Source of the DNA: Methylophilaceae bacterium UBA7525
GTDB lineage: Bacteria > Pseudomonadota > Gammaproteobacteria > Burkholderiales > Methylophilaceae
Assembly: GCA_002479405.1 (NCBI GenBank)
Contig: DLMX01000011.1
Location: 29,604 to 39,898, forward strand
Length of the DNA: 10,295 nt
Direction of reading: 5' to 3'
Shown: one piece after another, positions 1-6,445 of the stretch
Layout: every line of letters starts with the position of its first letter
Position numbering within the stretch: the first letter of the stretch is position 1
The notes under the pieces: model-generated
What the model was told of the DNA's origin: nothing
The model's database searches: none
What the model saw: the letters and a program-made list of their open reading frames with translations, nothing else
Position numbers and translations under genes: made by a program

Positions 1-588
1 AACGGTGCCTTTGCCGGCAAGCCGGTTAATGAGGGCGCGATCAAAGCCATTGTTGATGCTGTCGGTGGTGATATTCCCATCCAGCTGGGCGGCGGCATCC
101 GCGACCTGGAGACCATAGAGCGTTATCTGGATAACGGCGTGACCTATATCATTATCGGTACTGCCGCAGTCAAGAGCCCGGGCTTCCTGCATGAGGCCTG
201 CGACGCTTTTCCTGGCCATATCATGGTCGGGCTCGACGCCAAGGACGGCAAGGTGGCGGTTGATGGCTGGTCCAAACTGACCGGGCATGATGTCGTCGAT
301 CTGGCAAGAAAATTCGAGGATTATGGCGTTGAGGCTGTGATCTACACCGATATCGGCCGTGATGGCATGTTGACCGGCGTCAATATCGAGGCAACTGTGC
401 AACTTGCTCAGGCCCTGCATATCCCGGTGATTGCCAGCGGCGGCATTACCAATCTGGAAGACGTCAAACGGCTTTGCGCAGTGGAGTCGGAAGGCATCAT
501 GGGTGCCATTACCGGGCGTGCGATTTACGAAGGCTCCCTGAACTTTGCCGCTGCCCAGAAATTGGCAGACGAATTGAGTGACCAATAA
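1..588 (+). CDS. hisA: HisA, phosphoribosyl-ProFAR isomerase (5' end outside window)
   Basis: HisA isomerises ProFAR to PRFAR, the fourth step of histidine synthesis, in the cytoplasm. The frame is open from base 1, so the gene enters from the left. About 195 residues are visible, and roughly 50 N-terminal residues, including the first catalytic Asp, are missing compared with the usual 240-250. The visible part starts with NGAFAGKPVN, a HisA hallmark after the first strands of the (beta/alpha)8 barrel. It then shows the QLGGGIR phosphate-binding loop, GLDAKDG carrying the second catalytic Asp (visible residue 79), TDIGRDGML, and the IASGGI phosphate loop near the end. The stop codon shares one base with the hisF start (TAATG), which suggests translational coupling. 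HisF is a paralogous half-barrel repeat protein, but these motifs fit HisA. Confidence 0.97.
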   Translation, partial: NGAFAGKPVNEGAIKAIVDAVGGDIPIQLGGGIRDLETIERYLDNGVTYIIIGTAAVKSPGFLHEACDAFPGHIMVGLDAKDGKVAVDGWSKLTGHDVVDLARKFEDYGVEAVIYTDIGRDGMLTGVNIEATVQLAQALHIPVIASGGITNLEDVKRLCAVESEGIMGAITGRAIYEGSLNFAAAQKLADELSDQ

Positions 589-1346
589 TGGGGCTGGCCA
601 AGCGCATCATTCCTTGTCTGGATGTGACCGATGGCCGTGTTGTCAAAGGCGTCAATTTTCTCGAGTTGCGTGATGCGGGCGATCCGGTCGAAATCGCCAA
701 GCGCTATGATGACCAGGGCGCTGATGAATTGACATTTCTCGATATCACAGCCAGCTCGGACAATCGCGGCTTGATTTTGCACATCATTGAAGAGGTTGCT
801 TCTCAGGTGTTCATCCCACTGACAGTAGGCGGCGGCGTGCGAGAGGTCGAGGATGTCCGCCGGTTGCTCAATGCCGGCGCCGACAAGGTTAGTATCAATA
901 CTTCCGCCGTCCTCAACCCGCAATTGGTTGCCGATGCCGCTGCCCGTTTCGGCTCGCAGTGTATCGTCGTTGCGATCGATGCCAAGCAGGTCGGTGATCA
1001 CTGGGAAGTGTTCACCCATGGCGGTCGTAAGCCAACTGGGCTGGATGCGGTCGAATGGGCGCGTAAGATGACCGAACTGGGCGCCGGGGAGTTGCTGGTG
1101 ACCAGTATGGATCGGGATGGCACGAAAACCGGATTCAACCTGCCGCTGAATCGTGCCATCAGCGATGCGGTTGATGTGCCGATCATCGCATCCGGCGGTG
1201 TCGGCAGTCTGATGCACCTGGTCGAGGGTGTGCAGGAAGGTGGTGCTGATGCAGTGCTCGCTGCCAGTATTTTCCACTACGGCGAATTCACTGTGCGTCA
1301 GGCCAAGGAATACATGCGTGACCATGGTATCGAGGTGCGACTGTGA
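588..1346 (+). CDS. hisF: HisF, imidazole glycerol phosphate synthase cyclase subunit
   Basis: HisF is the cyclase half of IGP synthase. With ammonia from the glutaminase HisH, which is not in this window, it converts PRFAR to imidazole glycerol phosphate and AICAR. The protein has 252 residues, the usual length. It shows the N-terminal RIIPCLDV with catalytic Asp12, VKGVNF, the first phosphate loop LTVGGGVR (residues 78-85), VVAIDAK with the second catalytic Asp131, SMDRDGTKTG, and the second phosphate loop IIASGGVG. These are the two half-barrel repeats expected of HisF. The ATG overlaps the hisA stop by one base, and the TGA overlaps the GTG start of hisI by three bases in a GTGA junction. 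I see no strong Shine-Dalgarno, so expression probably depends on coupling to hisA. Confidence 0.98.
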   Translation: MGLAKRIIPCLDVTDGRVVKGVNFLELRDAGDPVEIAKRYDDQGADELTFLDITASSDNRGLILHIIEEVASQVFIPLTVGGGVREVEDVRRLLNAGADKVSINTSAVLNPQLVADAAARFGSQCIVVAIDAKQVGDHWEVFTHGGRKPTGLDAVEWARKMTELGAGELLVTSMDRDGTKTGFNLPLNRAISDAVDVPIIASGGVGSLMHLVEGVQEGGADAVLAASIFHYGEFTVRQAKEYMRDHGIEVRL

Positions 1347-1735
1347 GCAAAAACTGGCTGGATGAGGTGCGCTGGACTGCCGACGGTCTGGTGCCGGTGA
1401 TTGCGCAGGAGGCCGGTAGCAACAAGATCCTGATGTTTGCCTTTATGAACCGCGAGGCGCTGCAGCTGACTGTGGAAACCGGTCAGGCTGTCTATTGGTC
1501 ACGCTCGCGCAAAAAGTTATGGCGCAAGGGTGAAGAATCCGGCCATGTGCAGAAAGTGCATGAAATCCGTCTGGATTGCGATGAGGATGTCATTCTCATC
1601 AGTGTTGAGCAACTGGGTGGTATTGCCTGTCACACCGGTCGGCATAACTGTTTCTTCAGAAAGCTGGTTGACGGGCAATGGGTGACCGATCAGCCGGTAT
1701 TGAAGGATCCGCAGGAGATATATCGCCATGAATGA
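1343..1735 (+). CDS. hisI: HisI, phosphoribosyl-AMP cyclohydrolase
   Basis: HisI opens the adenine ring of phosphoribosyl-AMP to give ProFAR, step 3 of histidine synthesis. It is a zinc enzyme that also binds Mg. The 130-residue protein carries the expected metal ligands: Asp78, Cys79, Asp80 and Asp82 in LDCDED, then Cys96 and Cys103 in ACHTGRHNC. The segment YWSRSRKKLWRKGEESGH is the strongly conserved substrate region. The start is GTG at 1343, overlapping the hisF stop, and the N-terminus NWLDEVRW fits the family. This is a stand-alone HisI, whereas enterobacteria have a fused HisIE protein. Its last 8 bp overlap hisE, whose ribosome-binding site (AGGAG at 1713-1717) lies inside hisI. Confidence 0.97.
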   Translation: MSKNWLDEVRWTADGLVPVIAQEAGSNKILMFAFMNREALQLTVETGQAVYWSRSRKKLWRKGEESGHVQKVHEIRLDCDEDVILISVEQLGGIACHTGRHNCFFRKLVDGQWVTDQPVLKDPQEIYRHE

Positions 1736-2048
1736 CGTTCTGGAACGCTTGGCTGAATTGCTCGAGCAGCGCAAGACTGCAGATCCGCAGACTTCCTATG
1801 TTGCCAAGCTTTATAGCAAGGGTATGGATGCCGTTCTGAAAAAGGTCGGGGAGGAAGCTGCCGAGACTATCCTTGCCGCCAAGGATGGCGACCCGCAAAA
1901 GGTCATTTACGAGACTGCGGATCTGTGGTTTCACTGTATGGTCATGTTGGCGCAGGCGGGGCTGAAACCGCAGGATGTGCTGGATGAACTTGCCCGGCGT
2001 GAAGGCTTGTCAGGGATCGCAGAAAAGGCTTCCCGCAAGGAGAAATGA
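1728..2048 (+). CDS. hisE: HisE, phosphoribosyl-ATP pyrophosphohydrolase
   Basis: HisE hydrolyses phosphoribosyl-ATP to phosphoribosyl-AMP and pyrophosphate, step 2 of histidine synthesis. It is a small all-alpha protein related to the MazG/dUTPase fold. The 106 residues contain SYVAKLYSKG, then KKVGEEAAETILAAK with the metal-binding glutamates 42, 43 and 46, and YETADLWFH with Glu62 and Asp65. This is the complete set of helices for a stand-alone HisE. A good Shine-Dalgarno (AGGAG at 1713-1717) sits 10 bases before the ATG. The 8-bp overlap with hisI means the two halves that are fused in enterics are coupled here by overlap instead. The C-terminus is Lys/Arg-rich. Confidence 0.96.
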   Translation: MNDVLERLAELLEQRKTADPQTSYVAKLYSKGMDAVLKKVGEEAAETILAAKDGDPQKVIYETADLWFHCMVMLAQAGLKPQDVLDELARREGLSGIAEKASRKEK

Positions 2049-2049
2049 A

Positions 2050-2385
2050 ATGACGGACTGTATTTTCTGCAAAATCGTGGCTGGGACTATCCCCAGTAAA
2101 ATGATTTACGAGGATGATGATGTGATCGCGTTCAATGATATCCAGCCGATCGCCCCTGTACATTTTCTCATCGTACCGAAACAGCACACGGAAAGTCTGG
2201 CGCATTGCGACGAGACGCAGCAGGCCCTACTGGGAAAAATATTGCTGCTGGCTCCCAAGCTGGCTCAGCAACAGGGTTTGAGCGGATTTCGTACCATGAT
2301 CAATACCGGCCGCGAAGGCGGGCAGGAAGTGTTCCATCTGCATGTCCATGTATTCGGCGGCGGGCAGACATTACCTAAAACCTAG
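2050..2385 (+). CDS. hinT: HinT-type HIT family nucleoside phosphoramidase
   Basis: This is a histidine-triad protein of the Hint branch. Characterised members hydrolyse purine nucleoside phosphoramidates and acyl- or aminoacyl-adenylates in the cytoplasm, and the physiological substrate is uncertain. The ATG at 2050 gives 111 residues and is preceded by AAGGAG (2037-2042) with 7-base spacing. An upstream in-frame ATG at 1975 lies inside hisE and would add 25 unrelated residues, so I reject it. The N-terminus CIFCKIVAG is typical and has a CxxC. The triad HLHVHV is at 96-101 (His96, His98, His100), with His98 the expected nucleophile. Also present are the conserved AFNDIQPIAPVHFLIVPK segment and the NTGREGGQEV segment before the triad. 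It lies one base after the hisE stop, so it is probably co-transcribed with the his genes. Confidence 0.95.
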   Translation: MTDCIFCKIVAGTIPSKMIYEDDDVIAFNDIQPIAPVHFLIVPKQHTESLAHCDETQQALLGKILLLAPKLAQQQGLSGFRTMINTGREGGQEVFHLHVHVFGGGQTLPKT

Positions 2386-2419
2386 GTGAATTTTCACGAA
2401 ATAATCCAGGAGAGCAAAG

Positions 2420-2635
2420 ATGGGCGCATTTAGTATCTGGCATTGGCTGATCGTGCTGTTGGTTGTTGTGCTGATTTTTGGCACCAAGAAGCTTCGCAAT
2501 ATAGGTGGCGATGTTGGTGGGGCGGTCAAGAGTTTCAAGGATGCCGTCAAGGACGAAAAATCTTCAGCGAAAATTGAAGAGGATGCGAAGGCGGAAACGG
2601 TCGAAGGTGAAGTGACCAATAAAACCAGGCAGTAA
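2420..2635 (+). CDS. tatA: TatA, Sec-independent translocase pore subunit
   Basis: TatA oligomerises at the inner membrane to let folded twin-arginine substrates cross. It has 71 residues. A single membrane helix covers about residues 5-20, with polar His8 in the helix where E. coli TatA has Gln8. The hinge FGTKKL (20-25) leads to an amphipathic helix at about 24-43, then an acidic, disordered tail. FGTKKL is diagnostic for TatA rather than TatB. A strong Shine-Dalgarno AGGAGAG (2408-2414) precedes the ATG by 5 bases, the best ribosome-binding site in this part of the window, which fits the high TatA level needed relative to TatB and TatC. The gap to hinT is 34 bp with no terminator, so it may be read through from the his genes. 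Confidence 0.97.
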   Translation: MGAFSIWHWLIVLLVVVLIFGTKKLRNIGGDVGGAVKSFKDAVKDEKSSAKIEEDAKAETVEGEVTNKTRQ

Positions 2636-2643
2636 TATTCCCC

Positions 2644-2997
2644 TTGTTCGATATCGCATTCACCGAGCTGGTTATTATCGCCATCGTGGCGCTACTGGTG
2701 ATCGGGCCGGAAAAACTGCCCAAGGTGGCGCGCACGCTGGGCTCGCTGCTTGGGCGTATGCAGCGATATGTTGCCGCTGTAAAACAGGATGTAGAGCGCG
2801 AGCTGCAGCTGGAAGAGCTGAAGAAAGTGCAGCAGGATGTGCAGCAAAACGCCCGCAATCTGCAATCCGAAGTGACAAATACTATACATGCAGGCGTTAC
2901 CGATATCAGGCAGGCGGCAGAGGAGCCGGCCGATGTCGGATCAAAACCAGGGGAGGCTGCATCCGGCAATGACCGTTCCCACGATAAGCAGAACTGA
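2644..2997 (+). CDS. tatB: TatB, twin-arginine substrate receptor subunit (TTG start)
   Basis: TatB forms the substrate-receptor complex with TatC. The 117-residue protein begins MFDIAFTELVIIAIVALLVIGPEKLP, the classic TatB N-terminus. Glu8 lies in the membrane helix and the helix ends in a Gly-Pro hinge (21-22), unlike the FGTKK hinge of TatA. A long charged amphipathic or coiled-coil helix follows (about 24-80), then a polar tail. The start must be TTG at 2644, because the FDIAF segment directly follows it and no ATG or GTG exists nearby in frame. The upstream region is poor, with only AGG at 2627-2629 about 14 bases away. The gap to tatA is 8 bp. Weak initiation would keep TatB below TatA, and coupling to tatA is likely. 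Confidence 0.95.
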   Translation: MFDIAFTELVIIAIVALLVIGPEKLPKVARTLGSLLGRMQRYVAAVKQDVERELQLEELKKVQQDVQQNARNLQSEVTNTIHAGVTDIRQAAEEPADVGSKPGEAASGNDRSHDKQN

Positions 2998-3015
2998 GTT
3001 GAAAGGCTCTTCATC

Positions 3016-3750
3016 ATGAGCACTTCGGAATCTTTCATCTCCCATCTGATTGAATTGCGAGACAGGCTGATGCGTATCGTCATCGGCCTGATACTTACTT
3101 TCATTTTGCTTTTCCCGTTTGCCGATCAGATTTATACATTGCTGGCCCAGCCTTTGCTGGCAAGTTTGCCGGCAGGTGGTCAGATGATCGCAACTGAGGT
3201 GACGACCCCGTTTTTCGTTCCCATGAAGATGGCGATGATGGCCGCATTTGTTATCTCGCTACCGCATACCTTGTATCAGGTGTGGGCTTTCGTTTCGCCC
3301 GGCCTCTATGCTCATGAGCGCCGTTTCATGATGCCGCTGGTGGTTGCCAGTACACTGCTTTTTCTGACGGGTATGGCTTTTGCCTATTTTCTCGTGTTCC
3401 CGGTGGTCTTCGGTTTCATTACCGGCTATGCGCCGGAAGGTGTGGCGGTAATGACCGATATCGGCCGTTACCTCGATTTTGTCATCACGTTGTTTCTGGC
3501 GTTTGGACTGGCTTTTGAGGTGCCGATTGCCGTCATCGTGCTGGTCGGCTTTGGCCTGGTGCAGATCAGCACGCTGAAGGAGATTCGTGCTTATGTTATT
3601 GTCGGTGCCTTTGTGTTGGGTGCGATTTTTACACCGCCAGATGTTATTTCTCAATTCATGCTGGCGGTGCCGTTATGGCTGCTTTATGAAACCGGTATCT
3701 TTCTCGCGGGCTTTATTGGCAAGCGTAAGGCATCAGCCCCGGCAGACTGA
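3016..3750 (+). CDS. tatC: TatC, twin-arginine signal-peptide receptor
   Basis: TatC is the six-helix inner membrane protein that recognises the twin-arginine motif. The 244 residues include the N-terminal SFISHLIELRDRL with Glu13 and Arg15, and the first cytoplasmic loop YQVWAFVSPGLYAHERR with Phe92 and Glu101 (counterparts of E. coli Phe94 and Glu103, the signal-peptide contact). They also include AFEVP with Glu168 in a membrane helix and FTPPDVISQ with Asp209 before the last helices. All key residues are present, so it should be functional. GAAAGG (3001-3006) is a moderate ribosome-binding site, and the gap to tatB is 18 bp. The gene ends 15 bp from the stop of the oppositely oriented protease gene, and I see no convincing terminator between them. 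Confidence 0.98.
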   Translation: MSTSESFISHLIELRDRLMRIVIGLILTFILLFPFADQIYTLLAQPLLASLPAGGQMIATEVTTPFFVPMKMAMMAAFVISLPHTLYQVWAFVSPGLYAHERRFMMPLVVASTLLFLTGMAFAYFLVFPVVFGFITGYAPEGVAVMTDIGRYLDFVITLFLAFGLAFEVPIAVIVLVGFGLVQISTLKEIRAYVIVGAFVLGAIFTPPDVISQFMLAVPLWLLYETGIFLAGFIGKRKASAPAD

Positions 3751-3765
3751 TGTCCGGGTGCCCGT

Positions 3766-4938
3766 CTAGCGACGGTTCTGCAGCACCTGTTGTACAGGGG
3801 GGCGCCTTCCAATCACGACTTCGATTTCCATTTCACGCTGGTTTCTGGCGACTTTCAGGACGGCTTTGTCGTTCGGCTGCAAGCCGGCGATCAGGTTGAG
3901 CATGGATGAGCTGTTGACGACCTTGTTGCCATTGATCTCCAGCAGAATGTCTCCCGGTTTCAGGCCCGCTTTCCTTGCAGGGCTGTCAGGCAATACACCT
4001 GCAATCAGCGAGCCCTGAGTGTGCGAGAGTCTGAAGGATTCGGCCAGTTGTGGCGTGATGTCTTGCACTTCTATGCCGACCCAGCCGCGCACGACGCTGC
4101 CCTGCCGGATAATCTGCTCCATTACCTGTTTGGCCAGGCTGACCGGGATGGCAAAGCCGATACCCATGGAACCGCCGCTACGTGAATAGATGGCGCTGTT
4201 TACTCCGACCAGATGGCCGTTGGTGTCTATCAGTGCACCGCCGGAGTTGCCGGGATTGATGGAGGCGTCGGTCTGGATGAAGTTTTCAAAGGTGTTGATG
4301 CCGAGATGGCTGCGACCAAGAGCACTGATGATGCCTTGAGTGACGGTCTGGCCGACGCCGAACGGATTGCCGATCGCGAGTACGACATCGCCTACACTGT
4401 ATTGGTCCGGGTCGGCAAAGGTGATGGCTGGGAGGTTCGCAGCCTCGACCTTGAGTACGGCCAGGTCGGTTTCAGGATCGGTGCCGACGATGGTTGCCGG
4501 CATGGTGCGGCCATCTGCCAGTGCGATTTCGATCTCATCTGCCGCTTCAATGACATGATGATTGGTGATGATGTATCCCTGCGGACTGACGACCACGCCG
4601 GAACCCAGGCTGTTATCCGAGCGTTGCTCATCTTCGAACTGATCGCCGAAGAAATGCCTGAACAGGGGGTCATCCATGAAGGGGTGTAATTGCCTGGGCT
4701 CGGCCTTCTTGCTGGTGAAGATATTGACTACCGCAGGCATGGCTTTTTTTGCGGCGCTGCTGTAGGACCCTGATGTCTGCGCAGCTTCGATGGGGGCGAT
4801 CTGGCTCACCTGTACAGGCGAAGGCATTTTTGGTTCGAGTGATTGTTTGAGAAGTTCCGGATAGAAGGTCTGTACTACAAACAGGGCGCCGAGACTAATT
4901 GTCACGGTCTGTGCAAAAATAAGCCAAAGTTTCTTCAT
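3766..4938 (-). CDS. DegS/HtrA-type periplasmic serine protease, membrane-anchored, one PDZ
   Basis: This is a trypsin-like HtrA protease for envelope protein quality control or stress signalling. In its 390 residues I see one hydrophobic helix near the N-terminus (about 4-24) with no obvious cleavage site, so it is probably an inner-membrane anchor. The protease domain (about 58-280) has catalytic His128 in TNHHV, Asp158 in ETDLAVLKV and Ser232 in NPGNSGGAL. A single PDZ domain (about 285-380) has GWVGIEV and GLKPGDILLEING. One PDZ plus a membrane anchor fits DegS/AlgW better than DegP/DegQ, which have two PDZ domains and a cleaved signal. A Do-type name such as degQ or mucD is the usual database label, so I give no symbol. 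The linker carries an acidic, Phe-rich segment (86-106) like the LA loop region. No Shine-Dalgarno precedes the ATG. Confidence 0.93.
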   Translation of the reverse strand: MKKLWLIFAQTVTISLGALFVVQTFYPELLKQSLEPKMPSPVQVSQIAPIEAAQTSGSYSSAAKKAMPAVVNIFTSKKAEPRQLHPFMDDPLFRHFFGDQFEDEQRSDNSLGSGVVVSPQGYIITNHHVIEAADEIEIALADGRTMPATIVGTDPETDLAVLKVEAANLPAITFADPDQYSVGDVVLAIGNPFGVGQTVTQGIISALGRSHLGINTFENFIQTDASINPGNSGGALIDTNGHLVGVNSAIYSRSGGSMGIGFAIPVSLAKQVMEQIIRQGSVVRGWVGIEVQDITPQLAESFRLSHTQGSLIAGVLPDSPARKAGLKPGDILLEINGNKVVNSSSMLNLIAGLQPNDKAVLKVARNQREMEIEVVIGRRPPVQQVLQNRR

Positions 4939-4967
4939 GGGGTTGGATGGGTTAAGGGCAGAACATA

Positions 4968-5714
4968 ATGAATATTAAAGAGTTAATGGATTATACCGGA
5001 CAAATCCTGGAGGTTGAGCGCTTTCGCGATTATTGCCCGAATGGTCTGCAAGTCGAAGGGCGGCAGGAGGTTAATAGCATAGTAACAGGTGTTACGGCCA
5101 GCATGGCGCTGTTGCAGGCAGCTCAGCAAGCGGGTGCAGACATGGTGCTGGTTCATCATGGCTATTTCTGGCGTAACGAGGATCCACGCATTATCGGTAT
5201 CAAGCATAAGCGTATCCGGTTCTTGCTGGAGCATCAGCTAAATCTGTCAGCCTATCATTTACCTCTGGATGCGCATCCGGTGCTGGGTAATAACGCTCAG
5301 TTGGCACTTAAGCTGGGTTTGCAGGTGGAGGGTAGTGTTGGTGAACAGTCGTTGGTGTTGCACGGCAGCCTGCCGCAAGCTGAGACGCTGGGCGGGTTTC
5401 AGCAGCGCCTTGGCGGCTTGTTGCAAAGGCAGCCGTTGGTCGTGGGCGATACTGCCCGCGAAGTGCAACGCGTGGCATGGTGCACTGGTGCGGCACAGCA
5501 GTATCTGGAGTCGGCGATCGAGTTGGGGGTTGATGTGTTTATCAGCGGCGAAGTTTCGGAGCAGACTGTGCATCTGGCGCGCGAGTCTGGCGTGGCCTAT
5601 ATCGCCGCCGGTCATCACGCCACAGAGCGTTATGGTGTGCAGGCGCTGGGTCGGCACCTGGCTGAGAAATTCGGTTTGAGTCACCGGTTTATCGACATTG
5701 ACAATCCTGTCTGA
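4968..5714 (+). CDS. Nif3/YbgI family dinuclear metal-binding protein
   Basis: This is a member of the NIF3 (YbgI, DUF34) family, cytoplasmic proteins with a dinuclear metal site. They are often annotated as GTP cyclohydrolase I type 2, but their true role is unsettled. The 248 residues match E. coli YbgI in length. Visible motifs are RDYCPNGLQVEG (20-31), LVHHGYFW with metal ligands His63 and His64, YHLPLDAHP with Asp101, and AAGHHATER with His216 and Glu220. That is the full ligand set. The ATG at 4968 is preceded by AAGGG (4954-4958). It is divergent from the protease gene with only 29 bp between start codons, and it precedes petA by 132 bp. As I recall, nif3 next to petABC recurs in Betaproteobacteria, but no functional link to bc1 is established. 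Confidence 0.94.
   Translation: MNIKELMDYTGQILEVERFRDYCPNGLQVEGRQEVNSIVTGVTASMALLQAAQQAGADMVLVHHGYFWRNEDPRIIGIKHKRIRFLLEHQLNLSAYHLPLDAHPVLGNNAQLALKLGLQVEGSVGEQSLVLHGSLPQAETLGGFQQRLGGLLQRQPLVVGDTAREVQRVAWCTGAAQQYLESAIELGVDVFISGEVSEQTVHLARESGVAYIAAGHHATERYGVQALGRHLAEKFGLSHRFIDIDNPV
4990..5018 (-). promoter_or_regulatory. Candidate promoter of the HtrA-type protease gene
   Basis: On the minus strand a perfect TATAAT (plus-strand 4990-4995) lies inside the 5' end of nif3, about 50 bases before the protease ATG. The sequence at the -35 position (5013-5018, CTCAAC on the minus strand) is a poor match, and there is no TGn extension. I see no sigma-E type GAACTT/TCTGA pair. The -10 match is real, but assigning a promoter is inference. 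Confidence 0.3.
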
Positions 5715-5728
5715 TGTACGGATAAAGG

Positions 5729-5757
5729 TTTAATTTTTAATGCGAAAGCTGTAAAAT
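5729..5757 (+). promoter_or_regulatory. Candidate promoter of petABC
   Basis: The 132-bp gap between nif3 and petA holds TTTAAT (5729-5734), a 17-bp spacer and TAAAAT (5752-5757). The -10 matches five of six consensus bases and the -35 only three. Predicted transcription would start near 5764, leaving a leader of about 80 bases. A TTGACG at 5814-5819 has no matching -10. There is no terminator hairpin after nif3, so read-through into petA is also possible. Confidence 0.35.
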
Positions 5758-5846
5758 GCTGGGCTGATTATGTATGTGTGTTCCTGCTTTGGTTGTTTGT
5801 GATGCCGGAATGCTTGACGGTTTGGAATATTTTTTAAGGGTAAGTA

Positions 5847-6443
5847 ATGGCAAATCAACCAGTTGATCGGGCTAAGCGCAGGTTCCTGATAGCTGCCACC
5901 TCCGCCGTGGGCGGGGTTGCAGTTGCCGCGATGGCCGTACCTTTTGTAAGCAGCATGTTGCCAAGTGCGCGTGCCAGGGCTGCAGGAGCGGCCGTTGAGG
6001 TGGATATAAGCAAGATCGAACCTGGTGCGATGATCACGGTTGAGTGGCGTGGTAAGCCGGTGTGGATTGTCAATTTGACAGAAAGTATGAGTCAGACGCT
6101 TTCCGGTCAGGAAGACAAGCTGACGGACCCCAATCTGGACGTAACCAGCCAGCAGCCGGATTATTGCAAGAATGCTACCCGCTCGATTCGCCCGAACCTG
6201 ATGGTGATGGAAGGGATATGTACCCATCTTGGGTGCTCGCCTTCTCCAAAATTGCAGCCAAACGGCGATATGGGTGATGACTGGAAGGGCGGCTTCTTCT
6301 GTCCTTGTCATGGTTCCAAGTTCGATCTTGCCGGCCGCGTGTTCAAGGGTTCGCCGGCACCTACCAATCTGGTGGTGCCGCCGCACCATTATCTGAGTGA
6401 TGCAATCCTGTTGGTGGGCGAACATAGCAAGGAGGCGGTATAG
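5847..6443 (+). CDS. petA: Cytochrome bc1 Rieske iron-sulfur subunit
   Basis: This is the Rieske protein of ubiquinol-cytochrome c reductase; its 2Fe-2S head takes the first electron from ubiquinol at the Qo site. In the 198 residues, an N-terminal Tat-like signal anchor contains KRRFL (10-14) followed by a hydrophobic helix (about 14-38) that should stay uncleaved. The Rieske domain has CTHLGC (125-130) and CPCHGS (152-157). Cluster ligands are Cys125, His127, Cys152 and His155, with Cys130-Cys154 as the disulfide. The GSPAP segment (168-172) is also typical. AAGGG (5836-5840) lies 6 bases before the ATG. Oddity: in register with the Tat consensus RRxFL, the first Arg is Lys. It heads the petA-petB-petC operon and is the expected client of the upstream tatABC product. 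Confidence 0.98.
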   Translation: MANQPVDRAKRRFLIAATSAVGGVAVAAMAVPFVSSMLPSARARAAGAAVEVDISKIEPGAMITVEWRGKPVWIVNLTESMSQTLSGQEDKLTDPNLDVTSQQPDYCKNATRSIRPNLMVMEGICTHLGCSPSPKLQPNGDMGDDWKGGFFCPCHGSKFDLAGRVFKGSPAPTNLVVPPHHYLSDAILLVGEHSKEAV

Positions 6444-6445
6444 CC

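Noticed and set aside
525..1325. A 266-residue antisense open frame over hisF
   Set aside because: It is in exact register with hisF codons, so its stops would need TTA, CTA or TCA codons in hisF, which this genome seldom uses. The translation shows no recognisable domain.
1975..2049. Upstream in-frame ATG that would extend HinT by 25 residues
   Set aside because: The extension lies inside hisE and has no family similarity, while the ATG at 2050 has a good ribosome-binding site and begins the conserved CIFCKI segment.
3786..3798. CCTGT-TGT-ACAGG hairpin near the protease stop codon
   Set aside because: It has only five pairs, lies inside the coding end and lacks a T-run on either strand, so it is not a terminator.
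5814..5819. TTGACG as a -35 close to petA
   Set aside because: No -10-like hexamer occurs 15-19 bases downstream. That position falls on the petA ribosome-binding site.
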